From assembly GCA_035610835.1 (NCBI GenBank), contig CM069442.1, forward strand, positions 558,001-622,000: a DNA stretch of 64,000 nt, read 5' to 3'. Position 1 is the stretch's first letter. Each line of letters begins with the position of its first letter. Positions 58,301-64,000 of the stretch are shown piece by piece. The notes beneath the pieces are model-generated. The model saw nothing but the letters and a program-made list of their open reading frames with translations. It ran no database searches and was not told where the DNA came from. Origin of the DNA: Ophiura sarsii. Lineage: Eukaryota > Echinodermata > Ophiuroidea > Amphilepidida > Ophiuridae. A program made the position numbers and the translations under genes.

Positions 58301-61101
58301 GGTTGGACGATGATGTATTATTTATTTTAAAGTACCCCTTTTCATTTTATATTTGGTTTATTTTGTACTCACGTCTAGGCTATATCAGCCTTTCGACTCA
58401 CTCGTAGTCATTTTTTATCTGCGAACGTTTTCAGAATTTTACTTTTAATCACGGGTTCCACAAACGTCGTTGAAGCAGTTCAGCTGTCAGATTTGTTTAC
58501 CATTTTAAATGATCAATATTCATGACATACGATGCATAATTAATTAAATGTTACCATATATGGCAAGATCATGATTCGAACGATACCAAATTTATATAGG
58601 TAAGTCAGTGCGTAGTAGTGTCGCCTATCTATGGAAAATACGATGTATTTGGAAGATAAATCACCACTTTGGGACACAGTTTGCCTCAATAAAGGCATGA
58701 TTTTTGTACTTCCTCCCTCACCAATAAATTTGATTTTGTTTAACTGAGGGTTAAGTATACATATTGAAGAATTAAAAAATGACGAAAAACAAAAATTGAT
58801 ATCCGCCAGATTTTTCACCCCCCCCCCCCCACCCCCATTTTAACTTTGTTTGTTTGTTTGTTGTTTATCCAAAAAAAAAACAATCACAATGCTCACTGCA
58901 GTGGCGTACGTGCATCAGAGTGCCACACTCATGTAATGGGCCAAGCTGTCAATACGAAGTATAGGGTACTCAAAACAAGAATATTTCATCATAAAAGTTG
59001 CGGGTGAAAATGAATTAAAGTCTACGATATTATTAATTATTATTAATCTATATAATATTATTTACTACCATACCTACTCGCTACATTATCGGACGAAATC
59101 TTCAGGTGGAAATTTGAAGATGAACTCTTCACATCGTCGTAACTTTTGAACCACTTTTGATCGATTTTGAAGCGAGAAAAGATGAAGTTGGGTCATCTAT
59201 CGTTTTTCCGAAGATTCATTCGGCAGTGCCAAATGACCAATCAAAACCCCGCAAATTTTCCTCCGAAGACCCGAGCTCCAAACCCGGAAGTGTTTTACCC
59301 ATTGAGTTTATGTCATTCGTCCACAAGTTTTATGAATGGCAGACGATACCAAACTGGTTGGGGGTAATACAAAATATACGGCACGAAAGCACGCAAATTC
59401 AGCATTTTGGCAAGGCAATATTCGCAAGTTTTACTCTTTTTCGCGAATTTCTAACAGCACTTCATGATGAAAAACCTTTGAAAACATCATTTTCCATTAA
59501 TTTTGGCCGCTGAAATCGGAGATATAGTTTGAAGAATATATACAGAAGCGATTAACATCATTAACGAAAAACGACCTCCCCCATTTTTCACTTTGACGGC
59601 TGTATTTTACTTTCCGCTGATTTCGTATCATGAATAATAATGAGTCTCTAGTAGTTAAACCAATCACAATAAGACAATCACGCTTGCACGTCATAATACA
59701 TGCGTGTCATTTGTTAATCAACTTTTCTATTAATAGCATTTACATGCATTTTCAATACAATTTTGACAATAAAGAAAATAACGCGAAATTGCCTATTTTG
59801 TCGAATGGCAATCAAGCCCATTTTATAACATATTTATGCGATCATATTGTTTCACTATCTCAAGTACATTTCCCGACAAATACCACTTGTGTGACCAAGA
59901 TAAAACCATATTTCACAGTCGCACTTTCCCCTTGACCTATACCGTGACCTTTCGCTTCGAGTCGCTATAGCTTACTTGTAGTAAGCTAAAAATTAGGGTT
60001 GCTTTAAAAAATGAAAAAAATAAAGATTATAATTTTCAAAATATCACTATTTTCTGCTTGAAATGAATAAGTTTGCTTCATGAACTAGTTTTTAAACTAT
60101 GGTCACACTAGAAACATTAGTAAAATTGACATTTACCAATTTTGTCTTGACATGAACCACGACAGCAACGGTCTGGCAATAACATTTGTCAGCAAACAAC
60201 AACGACTACAACAAAAGGGTGATATTACAATCTAAGTGCTGATATGGATAGTGCGCCTAGCCAGCAGCCACGTAGATGAAGCAAAATGATTGTGACGATT
60301 TCCTAACTGCAGCGTAATAATAAATAGGCTACAGCTGCCATAAGTGTTACTTGCAGCGGATACCGGCGCATTATAAATGTCCACTATTATTAATATTATT
60401 ATTAACAACAAAAACAACCAACCAGCCCGACTTCAACAAAAAAATGTATGTCCGATTATCCTCCAAGTAGACTGGGTACCCGCGTCCCTCTATATGGCCG
60501 CCATCTTTAAAAATGGCGGACCAAATATAGGGACTAGGAAAAGAGTACGTCCAAAAAGTGTGCGGTTTGTCGTGGAGTTCCACGACAACTTTGCATATAT
60601 GAATATGCATAACAGTACCGAGCATGCGCATTTGTACACAGCAACAACAGAAATACCACCCGATTGGTCCAATTCAAAGGCAGTGCATCGAACGATCGTC
60701 ACGCTGCTCCATGGGGAGGCAAATCGTGTGCCCTATCGCATCACGCGATATACAACGCCGCGTGAAACTACCGGCGCTCTGTGGCGTGATGATGCGTGAA
60801 TAAGCTCATGTTTATTCACAAATTTATCAGCGCACAATTTTAGAACTGTATTTTTTCCAGTCTTCACATTTGAGTACCCTCGCAGGGGCCGTGTTGAAAA
60901 TTGGGAAGACAGGATGATCGAGTCTAGGTACTCACCGTATTCATTTGTCTCTGGCATGACGGTATGGCACAGAGCTAACAACCTGAAAAACAGCCAGCAA
61001 TGTCTGTCCCCTTTCTCTATGGCGTCCAACAAGGTGTTGTCATAAAACTTGAATGTCGGCTCGTAGTGTTGATTGGCCGAGAAATCTACTAAAGGTGTGT
61101 C
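34815..61101 (-). CDS. ATP8B: ATP8B-family phospholipid flippase (P4-ATPase), 3' 13 exons, 5' end outside window
   Basis: The product is a P4-type ATPase that would move phospholipids from the outer to the cytosolic leaflet, normally with a CDC50/TMEM30 subunit (family knowledge). Joined exons read about 810 residues. In order they give the rest of the N domain with KGADTVIM, the P-domain motif [17 protein letters not shown], the hinge motif [13 protein letters not shown], and M5-M6 with [17 protein letters not shown]7-M10 and a cytosolic tail with [17 protein letters not shown] follow. The VHGRWSYYR and SGYAFAHQ motifs separate ATP8B from ATP8A (VHGAWNY) and ATP11. Coding segments: 60936-61101, 53326-53405, 51546-51767, 50496-50593, 46765-46903, 45601-45900, 44377-44560, 43483-43564, 41744-41885, 38868-38951, 38021-38162, 36419-36522, 34815-35504. 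All phases fit. The start codon, M1-M4 and DKTGT lie upstream of 64,000. Which vertebrate paralogue is closest is not decided. Confidence 0.95.
34861..34964 (-). repeat. in-frame 48-bp tandem duplication in the flippase tail
   Basis: Two adjacent 48-bp copies encode [16 protein letters not shown] twice. The copies differ at only a few bases, so the duplication is recent. Both keep the frame. Confidence 0.9.
35549..35797. mobile_element. GTTCTACAGG/GACCGACC inverted-repeat element in intron
   Basis: TTAGGCCACAGAAGAAGAAA then TTGTTCTACAGG at the left; CGTAGAACAAG and TTCTTCATATCCTTAGG at the right. It carries TGACCGACCC like its relatives. Confidence 0.75.
36419..36522 (-). CDS. ATP8B: ATP8B-like exon L (M8)
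   Basis: This 104-nt exon has a TGCAG acceptor and a GTGAG donor. It reads [18 protein letters not shown] then [17 protein letters not shown]. It aligns with the extracellular loop and M8 of ATP8B proteins (SFAVTMATSLVIVVSVQ). Conservation is looser than in the other exons, but both phases fit. Confidence 0.88.
36523..37090. other. intron L-K, left part
   Basis: No repeat class recognised with confidence. It includes GCAAGACAAATGTTGCTTG, and no exon. Confidence 0.4.
37091..37359. mobile_element. CGTTCTGTCA/GGCCCTTCAGCATG foldback element, copy 1
   Basis: Inverted segments: CACATCGTC and GACGATGTG at the ends, GGCCCTTCAGCATGTTTAAA and its partner TTGTTGAAGGGCC inside, and AACCATGTTCAAG with CCTGAACATG. 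The second copy at 50,974-51,244 is less decayed. Confidence 0.75.
37360..38020. other. intron L-K, right part
   Basis: Contains GGGAGGGGTATTAGG repeated at 37,585-37,625 and CGGGCCGCAG phrases repeated at 37,550 and 37,925-37,980. There is a mirrored TTGCACATGCTTG / CAAGCATGTGCAACC pair at 37,980 and 37,492, suggesting a 0.5-kb inverted-repeat element. Confidence 0.5.
38021..38162 (-). CDS. ATP8B: ATP8B-like exon K (M7)
   Basis: This 142-nt exon has a TGTAG acceptor and a GTAAG donor. It reads [18 protein letters not shown] then [18 protein letters not shown] and [11 protein letters not shown] plus one base. DVSDQ-S...P-LY-PGQ-N-FN is the M6-M7 loop, followed by M7. Confidence 0.95.
38465..38587. 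repeat. two tandem copies of a ~62-bp segment
   Basis: ACTTTCAGGATGGTTGGTTG followed by GGGGT and CCAACCAGGG occurs at 38,473 and 38,535. Each copy also folds on itself (GGTTGGTTG / CAACCAACC). Confidence 0.85.
38630..38695 (+). repeat. tRNA-like sequence, probably SINE or pseudogene
   Basis: GGGTTCGATTCC is a perfect B box. TTGGCTCTATTAGATAGGAC can act as a weak A box, and GACT/AGTC can form a short anticodon stem. The acceptor stem does not pair well, so an intact tRNA gene is unlikely. Confidence 0.4.
38868..38951 (-). CDS. ATP8B: ATP8B-like exon J (M6 region)
   Basis: This 84-nt, phase-0 exon has a TGCAG acceptor and a GTAAG donor. It reads [18 protein letters not shown] then [10 protein letters not shown]. 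It matches the T-YD-WFITLYN-V-TSLPVLA-GIFD segment of ATP8B proteins. Confidence 0.95.
39127..40140 (+). pseudogene. non-LTR retrotransposon ORF2 C-terminus, 5'-truncated
   Basis: An open frame of about 338 codons runs from a stop at 39,124 to TGA at 40,138. It contains [14 protein letters not shown], then [16 protein letters not shown] and [12 protein letters not shown]. Further on is a zinc-knuckle-like [19 protein letters not shown] (C-x2-C-x8-H-x4-C). These are the region after the reverse-transcriptase domain of LINE-type elements. The catalytic RT core and endonuclease are absent. It lies antisense in intron J-I of the flippase gene. I could not assign a clade. Confidence 0.85.
40141..40309 (+). 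mobile_element. 3' UTR and (AAATA)n/(AATA)n tail of the retrotransposon
   Basis: After the stop codon come ~130 bp with GCACCGTCGGGTAGACGGG, which can form a small hairpin, then about ten AAAT repeats (40,274-40,309). This is a typical non-LTR 3' end. Confidence 0.8.
40310..40684. mobile_element. GTTGTGTTGCCCTCAG inverted-repeat element, copy 2
   Basis: Left end TAAGGCCAACAATTTATTTT then GTGTTGCCCTCA; right end CTGAGGGCAACACAACCTTC then TTTTTTTGGCCTAA. GGGTCGGTCGGTCG lies inside. It abuts the retrotransposon tail with no gap. Confidence 0.88.
40994..41191. mobile_element. TTAAAGGGACAC element, copy 2 (short)
   Basis: Ends TTAAAGGGACACTAAAAG and TGTCTCTTTAA. GTTGGAGGCTGCGCCCTCAA matches, in opposite orientation, TTGAGGACGCAGCCTCCAGC at 7,160. 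The middle also matches (GTACAACAAA / ACAAAGAGGG). Confidence 0.75.
41191..41717. mobile_element. GTTCTACAGG inverted-repeat element beside exon I
   Basis: AAGGCAACAACAAAACAACT then TGTTCTACAGG at the left; TTAGAACAGTTGTTGTTTTT at the right. An inner inverted pair (TATGAGACCTGTTA / GACAGGTCTCATA at 41,327 and 41,578) suggests a second element nested inside. It ends 27 bp from the exon I donor. Confidence 0.7.
41744..41885 (-). CDS. ATP8B: ATP8B-like exon I (M5-M6 membrane segments)
   Basis: This 142-nt exon starts after an AC acceptor. It reads [18 protein letters not shown] then [18 protein letters not shown] and [11 protein letters not shown], followed by GTAGG. The two hydrophobic stretches are M5 and the start of M6. 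Starting instead at the nearby AG (41,889) would add three bases and break the match to the family. Confidence 0.94.
41886..41906 (-). other. U12-type branch point and AC acceptor
   Basis: On the minus strand, CCTTAAC (41,899-41,905) resembles the U12 branch-point consensus TCCTTAAC. It is followed 14 nt later by the AC that ends the intron at 41,886. There is no polypyrimidine tract, as expected for U12 introns. The intron is 1,597 nt. Confidence 0.85.
42700..43294 (+). mobile_element. fragment of a non-LTR retrotransposon 3' end (CR1/L2-like), interrupted
   Basis: [20 protein letters not shown] (42,790-42,850) matches the conserved RT C-terminal pattern R-S-F-SG--LWN-LP. At 43,200-43,294 a 3' UTR-like ACTGAAGCATATTACCCTCA then AATAAAG and an (AAAT)n tail follow. 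A segment at about 42,995-43,142 resembles the TTAGGCC...CAAAGCTCCCG element, so it looks nested. All of this is inside the AT-AC intron. Confidence 0.65.
43474..43482 (-). other. U12-type AT-AC splice donor
   Basis: The nine intron bases after exon H read ATATCCTTT, a full match to the minor-spliceosome AT-AC donor consensus. The reading frame and family alignment need the exon to end exactly here. Confidence 0.9.
43483..43564 (-). CDS. ATP8B: ATP8B-like exon H, followed by an AT-AC intron
   Basis: This 82-nt exon has a CACAG acceptor. With the base from exon G it reads [18 protein letters not shown] then SSDFSFAQF plus AG. No GT donor exists at the end of homology. Instead the exon is followed directly by ATATCCTTT, the U12-type donor consensus. 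Joining to exon I at 41,885 completes [15 protein letters not shown]. Confidence 0.94.
43927..44008 (-). repeat. tRNA-Met-like sequence (SINE or pseudogene)
   Basis: The minus strand reads CACTCGTAGCACA, then CCTCATAATGG, then GTTGTGAGTTCGAGTCCCAC. This matches an elongator tRNA-Met layout: CTCATAA anticodon loop and GAGTTCGAGTCC B box. The D arm is expanded and the acceptor stem pairs poorly, so it is probably not a functional tRNA. Confidence 0.5.
44377..44560 (-). CDS. ATP8B: ATP8B-like exon G ([10 protein letters not shown] motif)
   Basis: This 184-nt exon has a TCCAG acceptor and a GTAAG donor. It begins [18 protein letters not shown]. It contains [17 protein letters not shown] and ends [17 protein letters not shown] plus one base. 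GDGANDV is the Mg-binding P-domain loop shared by P-type ATPases. Confidence 0.97.
45256..45489. mobile_element. TATAGT...CCAAATTGG inverted-repeat element, copy 4
   Basis: TATAGTTTAATCAGTTCC at the left and GGAGCTGATCAAACTATA at the right are inverted. It lies 110 bp from exon F. The interior has CACGCACATGG and CACGCATATGACGCA, like copy 1. Confidence 0.85.
45601..45900 (-). CDS. ATP8B: ATP8B-like exon F (TGDKQET motif)
   Basis: This 300-nt, phase-0 exon has a CCCAG acceptor and a GTAAGT donor. It begins [18 protein letters not shown] and [17 protein letters not shown]. An acidic and lysine-rich insert follows ([19 protein letters not shown]), then [12 protein letters not shown]. The conserved TGDK-ET site belongs to the P domain. 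The insert lies where ATP8B proteins vary most. The exon is more GC-rich than the introns around it. Confidence 0.96.
46171..46731. mobile_element. foldback element with ~205-bp arms, beside exon E
   Basis: AAAGGGTTCAACAAAAGAAA at the left pairs with TTTCTTTTGTTGAACCCTTT at the right. The match continues through ACACTTTGTTTATGTC, CCCCCTAACAACAAAGATAA and AAAAGTCACATT. The loop is ~150 bp. Related to 23,559-23,747. Confidence 0.92.
46765..46903 (-). CDS. ATP8B: ATP8B-like exon E ([10 protein letters not shown] segment)
   Basis: This 139-nt exon has an ACACAG acceptor and a GTATG donor. It reads [18 protein letters not shown] then [20 protein letters not shown] and [23 protein letters not shown] is diagnostic of the P domain. 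A 0.56-kb foldback element ends 33 bp downstream of its donor. Confidence 0.95.
47166..49560. mobile_element. 2.4-kb element with ~380-bp inverted ends
   Basis: Left arm 47,166-47,549 and right arm 49,184-49,560 are inverted, imperfect copies. Shared segments include TAGTCGAGTTGCAG, CCTTAACCGTGACAT, CTTACATCTGCGATT, CCGGGTGCCAAAAT, ATTATGACCTCATTTGACC and ATCATGTATGGTATCAAATT. The interior holds the broken gene at 47,850-48,770. The element lies in intron E-D of the flippase gene. Confidence 0.85.
47850..48770 (+). pseudogene. remnant of a transposon-associated protein (HEEAD..., DTDIFVLL family)
   Basis: The longest open piece is 47,992-48,471. It contains [58 protein letters not shown] and [10 protein letters not shown]. 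Upstream, in another frame, is [18 protein letters not shown]. Downstream is PPTDKAA then a Cys-rich end ([17 protein letters not shown]). This order, with EAD-, (S/A)-DTD-FVLL and a Cys-rich tail, matches a widespread uncharacterised invertebrate repeat protein. Frameshifts and stops break it. DTD may be a metal-binding site of a PIN-like nuclease fold; that is inference. Confidence 0.65.
50410..50431. repeat. C homopolymer run
   Basis: About 22 consecutive C residues in the intron D-E side. Confidence 0.85.
50496..50593 (-). CDS. ATP8B: ATP8B-like exon D (EGLRTL segment)
   Basis: This 98-nt exon has a TACAG acceptor and a GTAAGT donor. It reads [18 protein letters not shown] then [14 protein letters not shown] plus two bases. 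[13 protein letters not shown] joins exon C exactly as in P4-ATPases. It exits in phase 2. Confidence 0.93.
50974..51244. mobile_element. CTGTTCTGTCA/GGCCCTTCAGCATG foldback element, copy 2
   Basis: AACATCGCTGTTCTGTCAAA pairs with TTTTGACAGAACAGCGACG. GGCCCTTCAGCATGTATAAG pairs with ATACATGCTGAAGGGCC. TAAACATGTTCAAGGGCA pairs with GCCCCTGAACATG. Arms cover most of its length. Confidence 0.88.
51250..51334 (-). pseudogene. decayed partial copy of flippase exon C
   Basis: This stretch matches the 3' part of exon C (51,546-51,620) and some intron beyond it, in the same orientation. Minus-strand reading starts ADTVIM, then hits TAG, then RLC and NEHL remnants. The GTAAG donor region is altered. 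It sits directly beside a 0.27-kb inverted-repeat element ending at 51,244. Confidence 0.85.
51546..51767 (-). CDS. ATP8B: ATP8B-like exon C (KGAD nucleotide-binding motif)
   Basis: This 222-nt, phase-0 exon begins [11 protein letters not shown]. It contains [16 protein letters not shown] and the ATP-binding motif [14 protein letters not shown], and ends EVTNEHLN before GTAAG. The first three quarters match the N-domain core of the family. A decayed copy of its 3' part lies at 51,250-51,334. Confidence 0.95.
52033..52602. mobile_element. hAT-like non-autonomous element with exact 8-bp duplication
   Basis: The ends CAGGGGTAGCACTGGCTC and, inverted, GAGCCCTG (CAGGGCTC) are flanked on both sides by ATCAGCAT (52,025-52,032 and 52,603-52,610). 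AAGGGGTCC phrases recur inside both halves. No transposase is present. Confidence 0.85.
53326..53405 (-). CDS. ATP8B: ATP8B-like exon B (QSPDE motif)
   Basis: This 80-nt exon has a CACAG acceptor and a GTAAG donor. With the phase-1 base from exon A it reads [19 protein letters not shown] then [18 protein letters not shown] is a P4-ATPase nucleotide-binding-domain signature. It is separated from exon A by a 7.5-kb intron rich in repeats. Confidence 0.93.
53580..53790 (-). pseudogene. fragment of a non-LTR retrotransposon RT C-terminus
   Basis: The minus strand reads [19 protein letters not shown], then [20 protein letters not shown]. This is the F-P-RT--WN-LP...L--FK--L pattern found at the end of LINE-type ORF2. 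The fragment is short and lies in intron B-A. Confidence 0.65.
53840..54245 (+). pseudogene. fragment of a second non-LTR retrotransposon, opposite strand
   Basis: The plus strand reads [20 protein letters not shown], then a stop and frame changes. [18 protein letters not shown] then [12 protein letters not shown] follow, ending in TGATGATGA. LA-D---W--LV-ACSAAE is the usual end of RTE/CR1-like ORFs. The 198-codon minus-strand open frame here is its shadow. Confidence 0.65.
54749..55022. mobile_element. near-complete palindrome with TTGCAAAAGGGC motifs
   Basis: Left TTGATATAGAAATGTATAGG pairs with CCTATACATTTCTGTATCAA. CTCATTGTAAACAGCCATTG pairs with CAATGGCTGTTTACAATGAG. TTGCAAAAGGGCCTGT pairs with ACAGGCCCTTTTGCAA. 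The centre is near 54,882. More TTGCAAAAGGGC copies at 54,711, 55,098 and 55,310 suggest a larger element. Confidence 0.85.
55425..56605 (+). mobile_element. Helitron-like element with 129-bp internal tandem repeats
   Basis: It begins TATCTATCTATATAATAATAC, then a (CTGT/TTGT)n run, then TGCGCGCTTTTACGTCGCC. About eight repeats of ~129 bp follow (55,587-56,520), each with GGTCAAAGGTCGTCTAAGGG, AAAGTTTGTCCGATC and CTTAAACTCGGTGACGGGAA. It ends with ACCCCGGGTGACC twice. A TCTATATA start with a CCCGGG(N)CCGGGT-type end resembles Helitron/Helentron derivatives; no Rep or helicase gene is present. The class is an inference. Confidence 0.55.
56606..57480. other. intron B-A, non-coding
   Basis: CCAAAATGGC, CAAAATGGCC and CAACATGG phrases at 56,965-57,045. 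No exon was recognised. Confidence 0.4.
57481..57640. mobile_element. fragment related to the TTAGGCC element family
   Basis: The A-rich GAAGAAAAAAACTATTTTTT is followed by GCGCACGCGCGGGGAAGAGA and ends TTTTTTTATTTGGCCTT. The GCGCGNGCG core and GGCCTT end resemble 2,447-2,871. Confidence 0.45.
57641..59999. other. intron B-A, non-coding
   Basis: GGGACTCGATTTTG and GGGACTCGGGATTT at 57,870-57,905, a C-run near 58,820, and no exon. The open frames at 59,157-59,513 and 59,630-59,935 have no recognisable motifs. Confidence 0.4.
60000..60165. mobile_element. internal fragment of the GTTGTGTTGCCCTCAG element
   Basis: CTTGAAATGAATAAGTTTGC, CTAGAAACATTAG and CCAATTTTGTCTTGACATGAA match the interiors of the 32,468 and 40,310 copies. 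The left end is missing. Confidence 0.65.
60484..60536. repeat. small palindrome in intron B-A
   Basis: CCCTCTATATGGCCGCCAT and ATGGCGGACCAAATATAGGG are inverted with few mismatches. Confidence 0.6.
60936..61101 (-). CDS. ATP8B: ATP8B-like exon A (N-domain start)
   Basis: This 166-nt exon is preceded by a TACAG acceptor and followed by GTGAG. It reads [20 protein letters not shown] and continues to [20 protein letters not shown] plus one base. The family equivalent is the segment before FFRLLSLCHTVM that follows the phosphorylation site. It enters in phase 0 and leaves in phase 1. It is the most 5' exon I can place; 61,102-64,000 appears to be intron. Confidence 0.9.
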
Positions 61102-62006
61102 CTGTATTAGGAAGTAATAAAGACAAATTGAGATGATTTATATAAGATGTATGATTCCGTACAAACCTGTGTTTAGTTTATTGAGCAAGTACAATCCGTG
61201 GGGAAAGGTTAAAAAAATGCTTTCAAGAAATTCACAAAATAATGGCACCATCACTTGTATGATGTATTTCAAACGTAAGTTAATAAACCATCATGTTTTG
61301 TGATAATCGTGATTAAAATATCTCAAAAAGGATTTTGATGTGATGTGTGTAGATATGATTAAACAAGTTTACCGAAGTATTTAAAAAAAACATTTTATAA
61401 ATAATTTTTAAAAAAAAAACCTTTTCAGGGGGTTTTAAACGTTCTACCACAATCCCACCACAAACTTCTACTAAATCTTCCTTCCACACAAGATAGATCA
61501 TATTGACATTGATTATGTATTTAAATAATGTATTACTTTAATATTTGGAATCTATGGTGAATATAATACTAATAGGCTTTAGTAAAGTGTTGATATCCTA
61601 ATTAGATTACAATGTCTAAAAAATATGTTTATGAATGGTGATACGATGATGACAAAATCTAGGGCATGTCAGATATATTTTGGGTGTTTCTGATTGATAT
61701 CACATCAATAATGGAATTATAAATGTATTGATTCATATTCAGCCTTATTTAAAGGGGCATTATTGAGAGATTGCCAAGAAAAAAGAAATTTGGAAAAAAT
61801 GAATTGTTTCAATAGATAAGATACGTAGGAACCCTTAAGTGTAATCCTTTATTGGAAAACAGTTTAAAAATGGCGCTATAGCACTAGATATAAATTTGGT
61901 TGAAGCCATTTATGTGGTGAGTGGTGCTGATAATTTCGATGTGATCTACATCAAAATTACCAAATCATGAAATTTTACATGATAGACATCGAATTAACCT
62001 TTACAC
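61102..62006. other. intron 5' of exon A, non-coding
   Basis: AT-rich. I searched by eye for the DKTGT exon on the minus strand and did not find it. Confidence 0.5.
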
Positions 62007-62232
62007 ACTGTAAAACCAGAAATGATCATGTGCATTTCAATTTGGCTAATTTCGCAAGGAGCACTAAGTCGCGAAAAAATGTAATGCCGCAAATATTTCC
62101 AATCTACCTTGTAACTGTGCATTGCAAAGTTACTCCAAAGTTTCCATTCACGAAATGTTCATGCCGTGAATTAGGCCAGTATTGCTGATTCGTGAAATGT
62201 TAAACTCACGAACATTTCTGGTATTACAGTAC
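62007..62232. mobile_element. ACTGTAAAACCAGAAATG inverted-repeat element
   Basis: Left ACTGTAAAACCAGAAATG and right CATTTCTGGTATTACAGT are inverted with one mismatch. The interior has AATTTCGC-type phrases. Confidence 0.7.
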
Positions 62233-62711
62233 TCCGGCTATTTTACTTTTACACCAACATTTTAATGCAAAAATCCCCCAATTCAATTTATCAGGTAAAT
62301 ATTTTTTTTAAATAAAAAGTGCAATCTAATATAGTTACTTATTGGTTTATATGCTATAAGGGGTCACTTATTTTGTTATACCACAAATGAAATAAACAGA
62401 TTGACAATTTAATCAGTGGATGATCACATGCCAAGTGAAATTACAATATTTCTAACACCGATGCCAATATGTTCTATTGTGCGATTGGAGTCTCGCATAA
62501 GATAAATATATTGCCTATAATCCACTGCAGGATGCTTGCAAACCTATATACAACATGATTATGATCAATTATTAAGACAGATGGGAGTTCATTCAAATGT
62601 CACGCTCTGATACAATTATGATATTCAATATTCTGAATTGAACTGAGGATTTCAATATTTCGAGCAAACTGCTGACATTACAAAAATGTATTGTGTGTAC
62701 ATCTGTGTTGA

Positions 62712-62937
62712 TACTGTAAAAAAACACTAACATTTCACGGCGTTAAAATTCATCGCATTTGCAAACCACCACCCTTTCGTGGCATTATAATTTCACCAAT
62801 TTGAATCATCTTGCTATGTTAAACTATGTATAAACTCTTAATTATTAATTAGCAGCATTTTAATGTAGCGAATACAGAGATCCCTAGCGAAATTAGTAAA
62901 AATAAAAATGCTATCGAAATTTTGTTGCTTTACAGTA
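62712..62937. mobile_element. TACTGTAAA...TTTACAGTA element, copy 1
   Basis: TACTGTAAAAAAAC and GTTGCTTTACAGTA are inverted ends. The inner phrases ATTTCAC and CGAAATT fit the same group as the next entry. Confidence 0.6.
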
Positions 62938-63027
62938 AATTTAATTAAATCTTTTGGTACATTTTCTGTAAACCTTAACGGTATGTTTTTCCATAATTAG
63001 AAATATAAAAATCTGGGAACTTATGTG

Positions 63028-63239
63028 TACTGTAAAGCATGAAATGTTTGCGGCATAAACATTTCACGAATCACCGACTTTGGCCATTTTGGCGGCATGA
63101 AAATTTTGCAAATGTGTTGAGTAGTCATTACAAGCCTTTAAAACGCAAAACATTCGCTTGCATGAACATTTTGTGAGTCAGCTGCATTCGCGAAAATTGC
63201 GAAGTTTTGATGCACGCGAACATTACATACTTTACAGTA
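63028..63239. mobile_element. TACTGTAAAG...CTTTACAGTA element, copy 2
   Basis: TACTGTAAAGCATGAAATGT, then TTGCGG; right end CGCGAACATTACATACTTTACAGTA (read in two parts). Inner GCGAAAATTGCG also folds. Confidence 0.7.
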
Positions 63240-64000
63240 GTATCTTGATCTCACCATTGTTATCCAACAATGGTTGCAGGTAGTCTGCGACGAATATGAC
63301 AAGATTATTACCTGAAAACTGCACAAATTAGTTTCAATATTTCATCATTTAAGATGGATAAGCTCAATTTGTCACAGAAAAAAGGCTGCACGAATAATTT
63401 CCTGGAACATTTGAGTTAACAAAATAAAAATGTGTGTGTACTTTGTGCACATTTTTTCAATATTATAAAATAAAATTTGGGCTAATAACCTCAATTTTTT
63501 TGCTTCAGCCACTACTGATTTGAAATATTCATTCAAATTGCTTCTCAATTGTTTAACTAATTAACCTTTAATTTCAAACAATAAATTGATTATTCAATGA
63601 ACAATTTCATTCACATTATATGAGATTCTCAATTACATTAATAAATGAAGAATAAATAATATATTATTTTGGGTAAATACATAATAATAAGTAAATGAAT
63701 AAACAGATAATGTATAATAAGTAAATAAATAAATGATTTCCAGATATTTTCATGGAGCATGCAGAATTAACACTACGTTTAATAATATTATGAAATGTGC
63801 TCCAGTATGGTCACTAAAATCACAAATGGAGTGTGAACATCTTTATGAATATCACAATGCAGTTTTACTGAATTGAAATGTATCATCATCATTTGGGGGA
63901 GGGGGGTGTTTATTATAACATAATATGAATGAAACACTTCATGAACAGAAAGTTAAAAATACTTCTTATATTATAATTTCAGGTAGGGTATAGACTACAT
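63240..64000. other. non-coding end of window
   Basis: AT-rich, with TAAATAAATAAAT-like runs near 63,640-63,735 and a G-run at 63,895. No exon was recognised. Confidence 0.5.

Noticed and set aside
59157..59513. 118-codon plus-strand open frame in intron B-A
   Set aside because: No homology that I recognise. It overlaps another open frame on the same strand and lies within an intron full of repeats.

Overview
This window is animal nuclear DNA, most likely from an invertebrate deuterostome such as an echinoderm, hemichordate or amphioxus-like animal. That call rests on an intron-rich gene with vertebrate-like protein sequence, AT-rich introns, and very many short inverted-repeat elements. I cannot name the species. 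There are no operons, no bacterial signals and no CRISPR array.

Only one host gene is clearly present. It is the 3' part of a class-1 P4-ATPase (phospholipid flippase) of the ATP8B family, on the minus strand from 61,101 down to 34,815. I could place 13 coding exons whose phases all join, giving about 810 residues from just after the catalytic-aspartate region to the stop codon. The N-terminal exons (M1-M4 and the DKTGT loop) must lie beyond 64,000. One junction, between the exon at 43,483-43,564 and the exon at 41,744-41,885, has no GT-AG solution. It fits a minor-spliceosome (U12-type) AT-AC intron exactly.

The left half (1-34,000) shows no host gene. It holds a 25-bp tandem array broken by a small transposon, several dispersed inverted-repeat elements, and an 8.8-kb satellite of about 116 copies of a 76-bp unit (7,970-16,790). 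It also holds foldback hairpins and a 57-bp tandem repeat. The satellite is flanked by a pair of matching ~50-bp inverted repeats, so the whole 9.0-kb block looks like one transposon-type element with an expanded interior.

The right half is the flippase gene with introns filled by repeats: fragments of non-LTR retrotransposons (the longest is the ORF at 39,127-40,140), hAT-like elements with target-site duplications, long foldback elements, a Helitron-like element with 129-bp internal repeats, and a 2.4-kb inverted-repeat element carrying remnants of a transposon-associated protein. A decayed partial copy of one flippase exon lies about 0.2 kb from its source.

Coordinates of exons were checked by reading frame. 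Repeat boundaries are read by eye and may be off by several bases.
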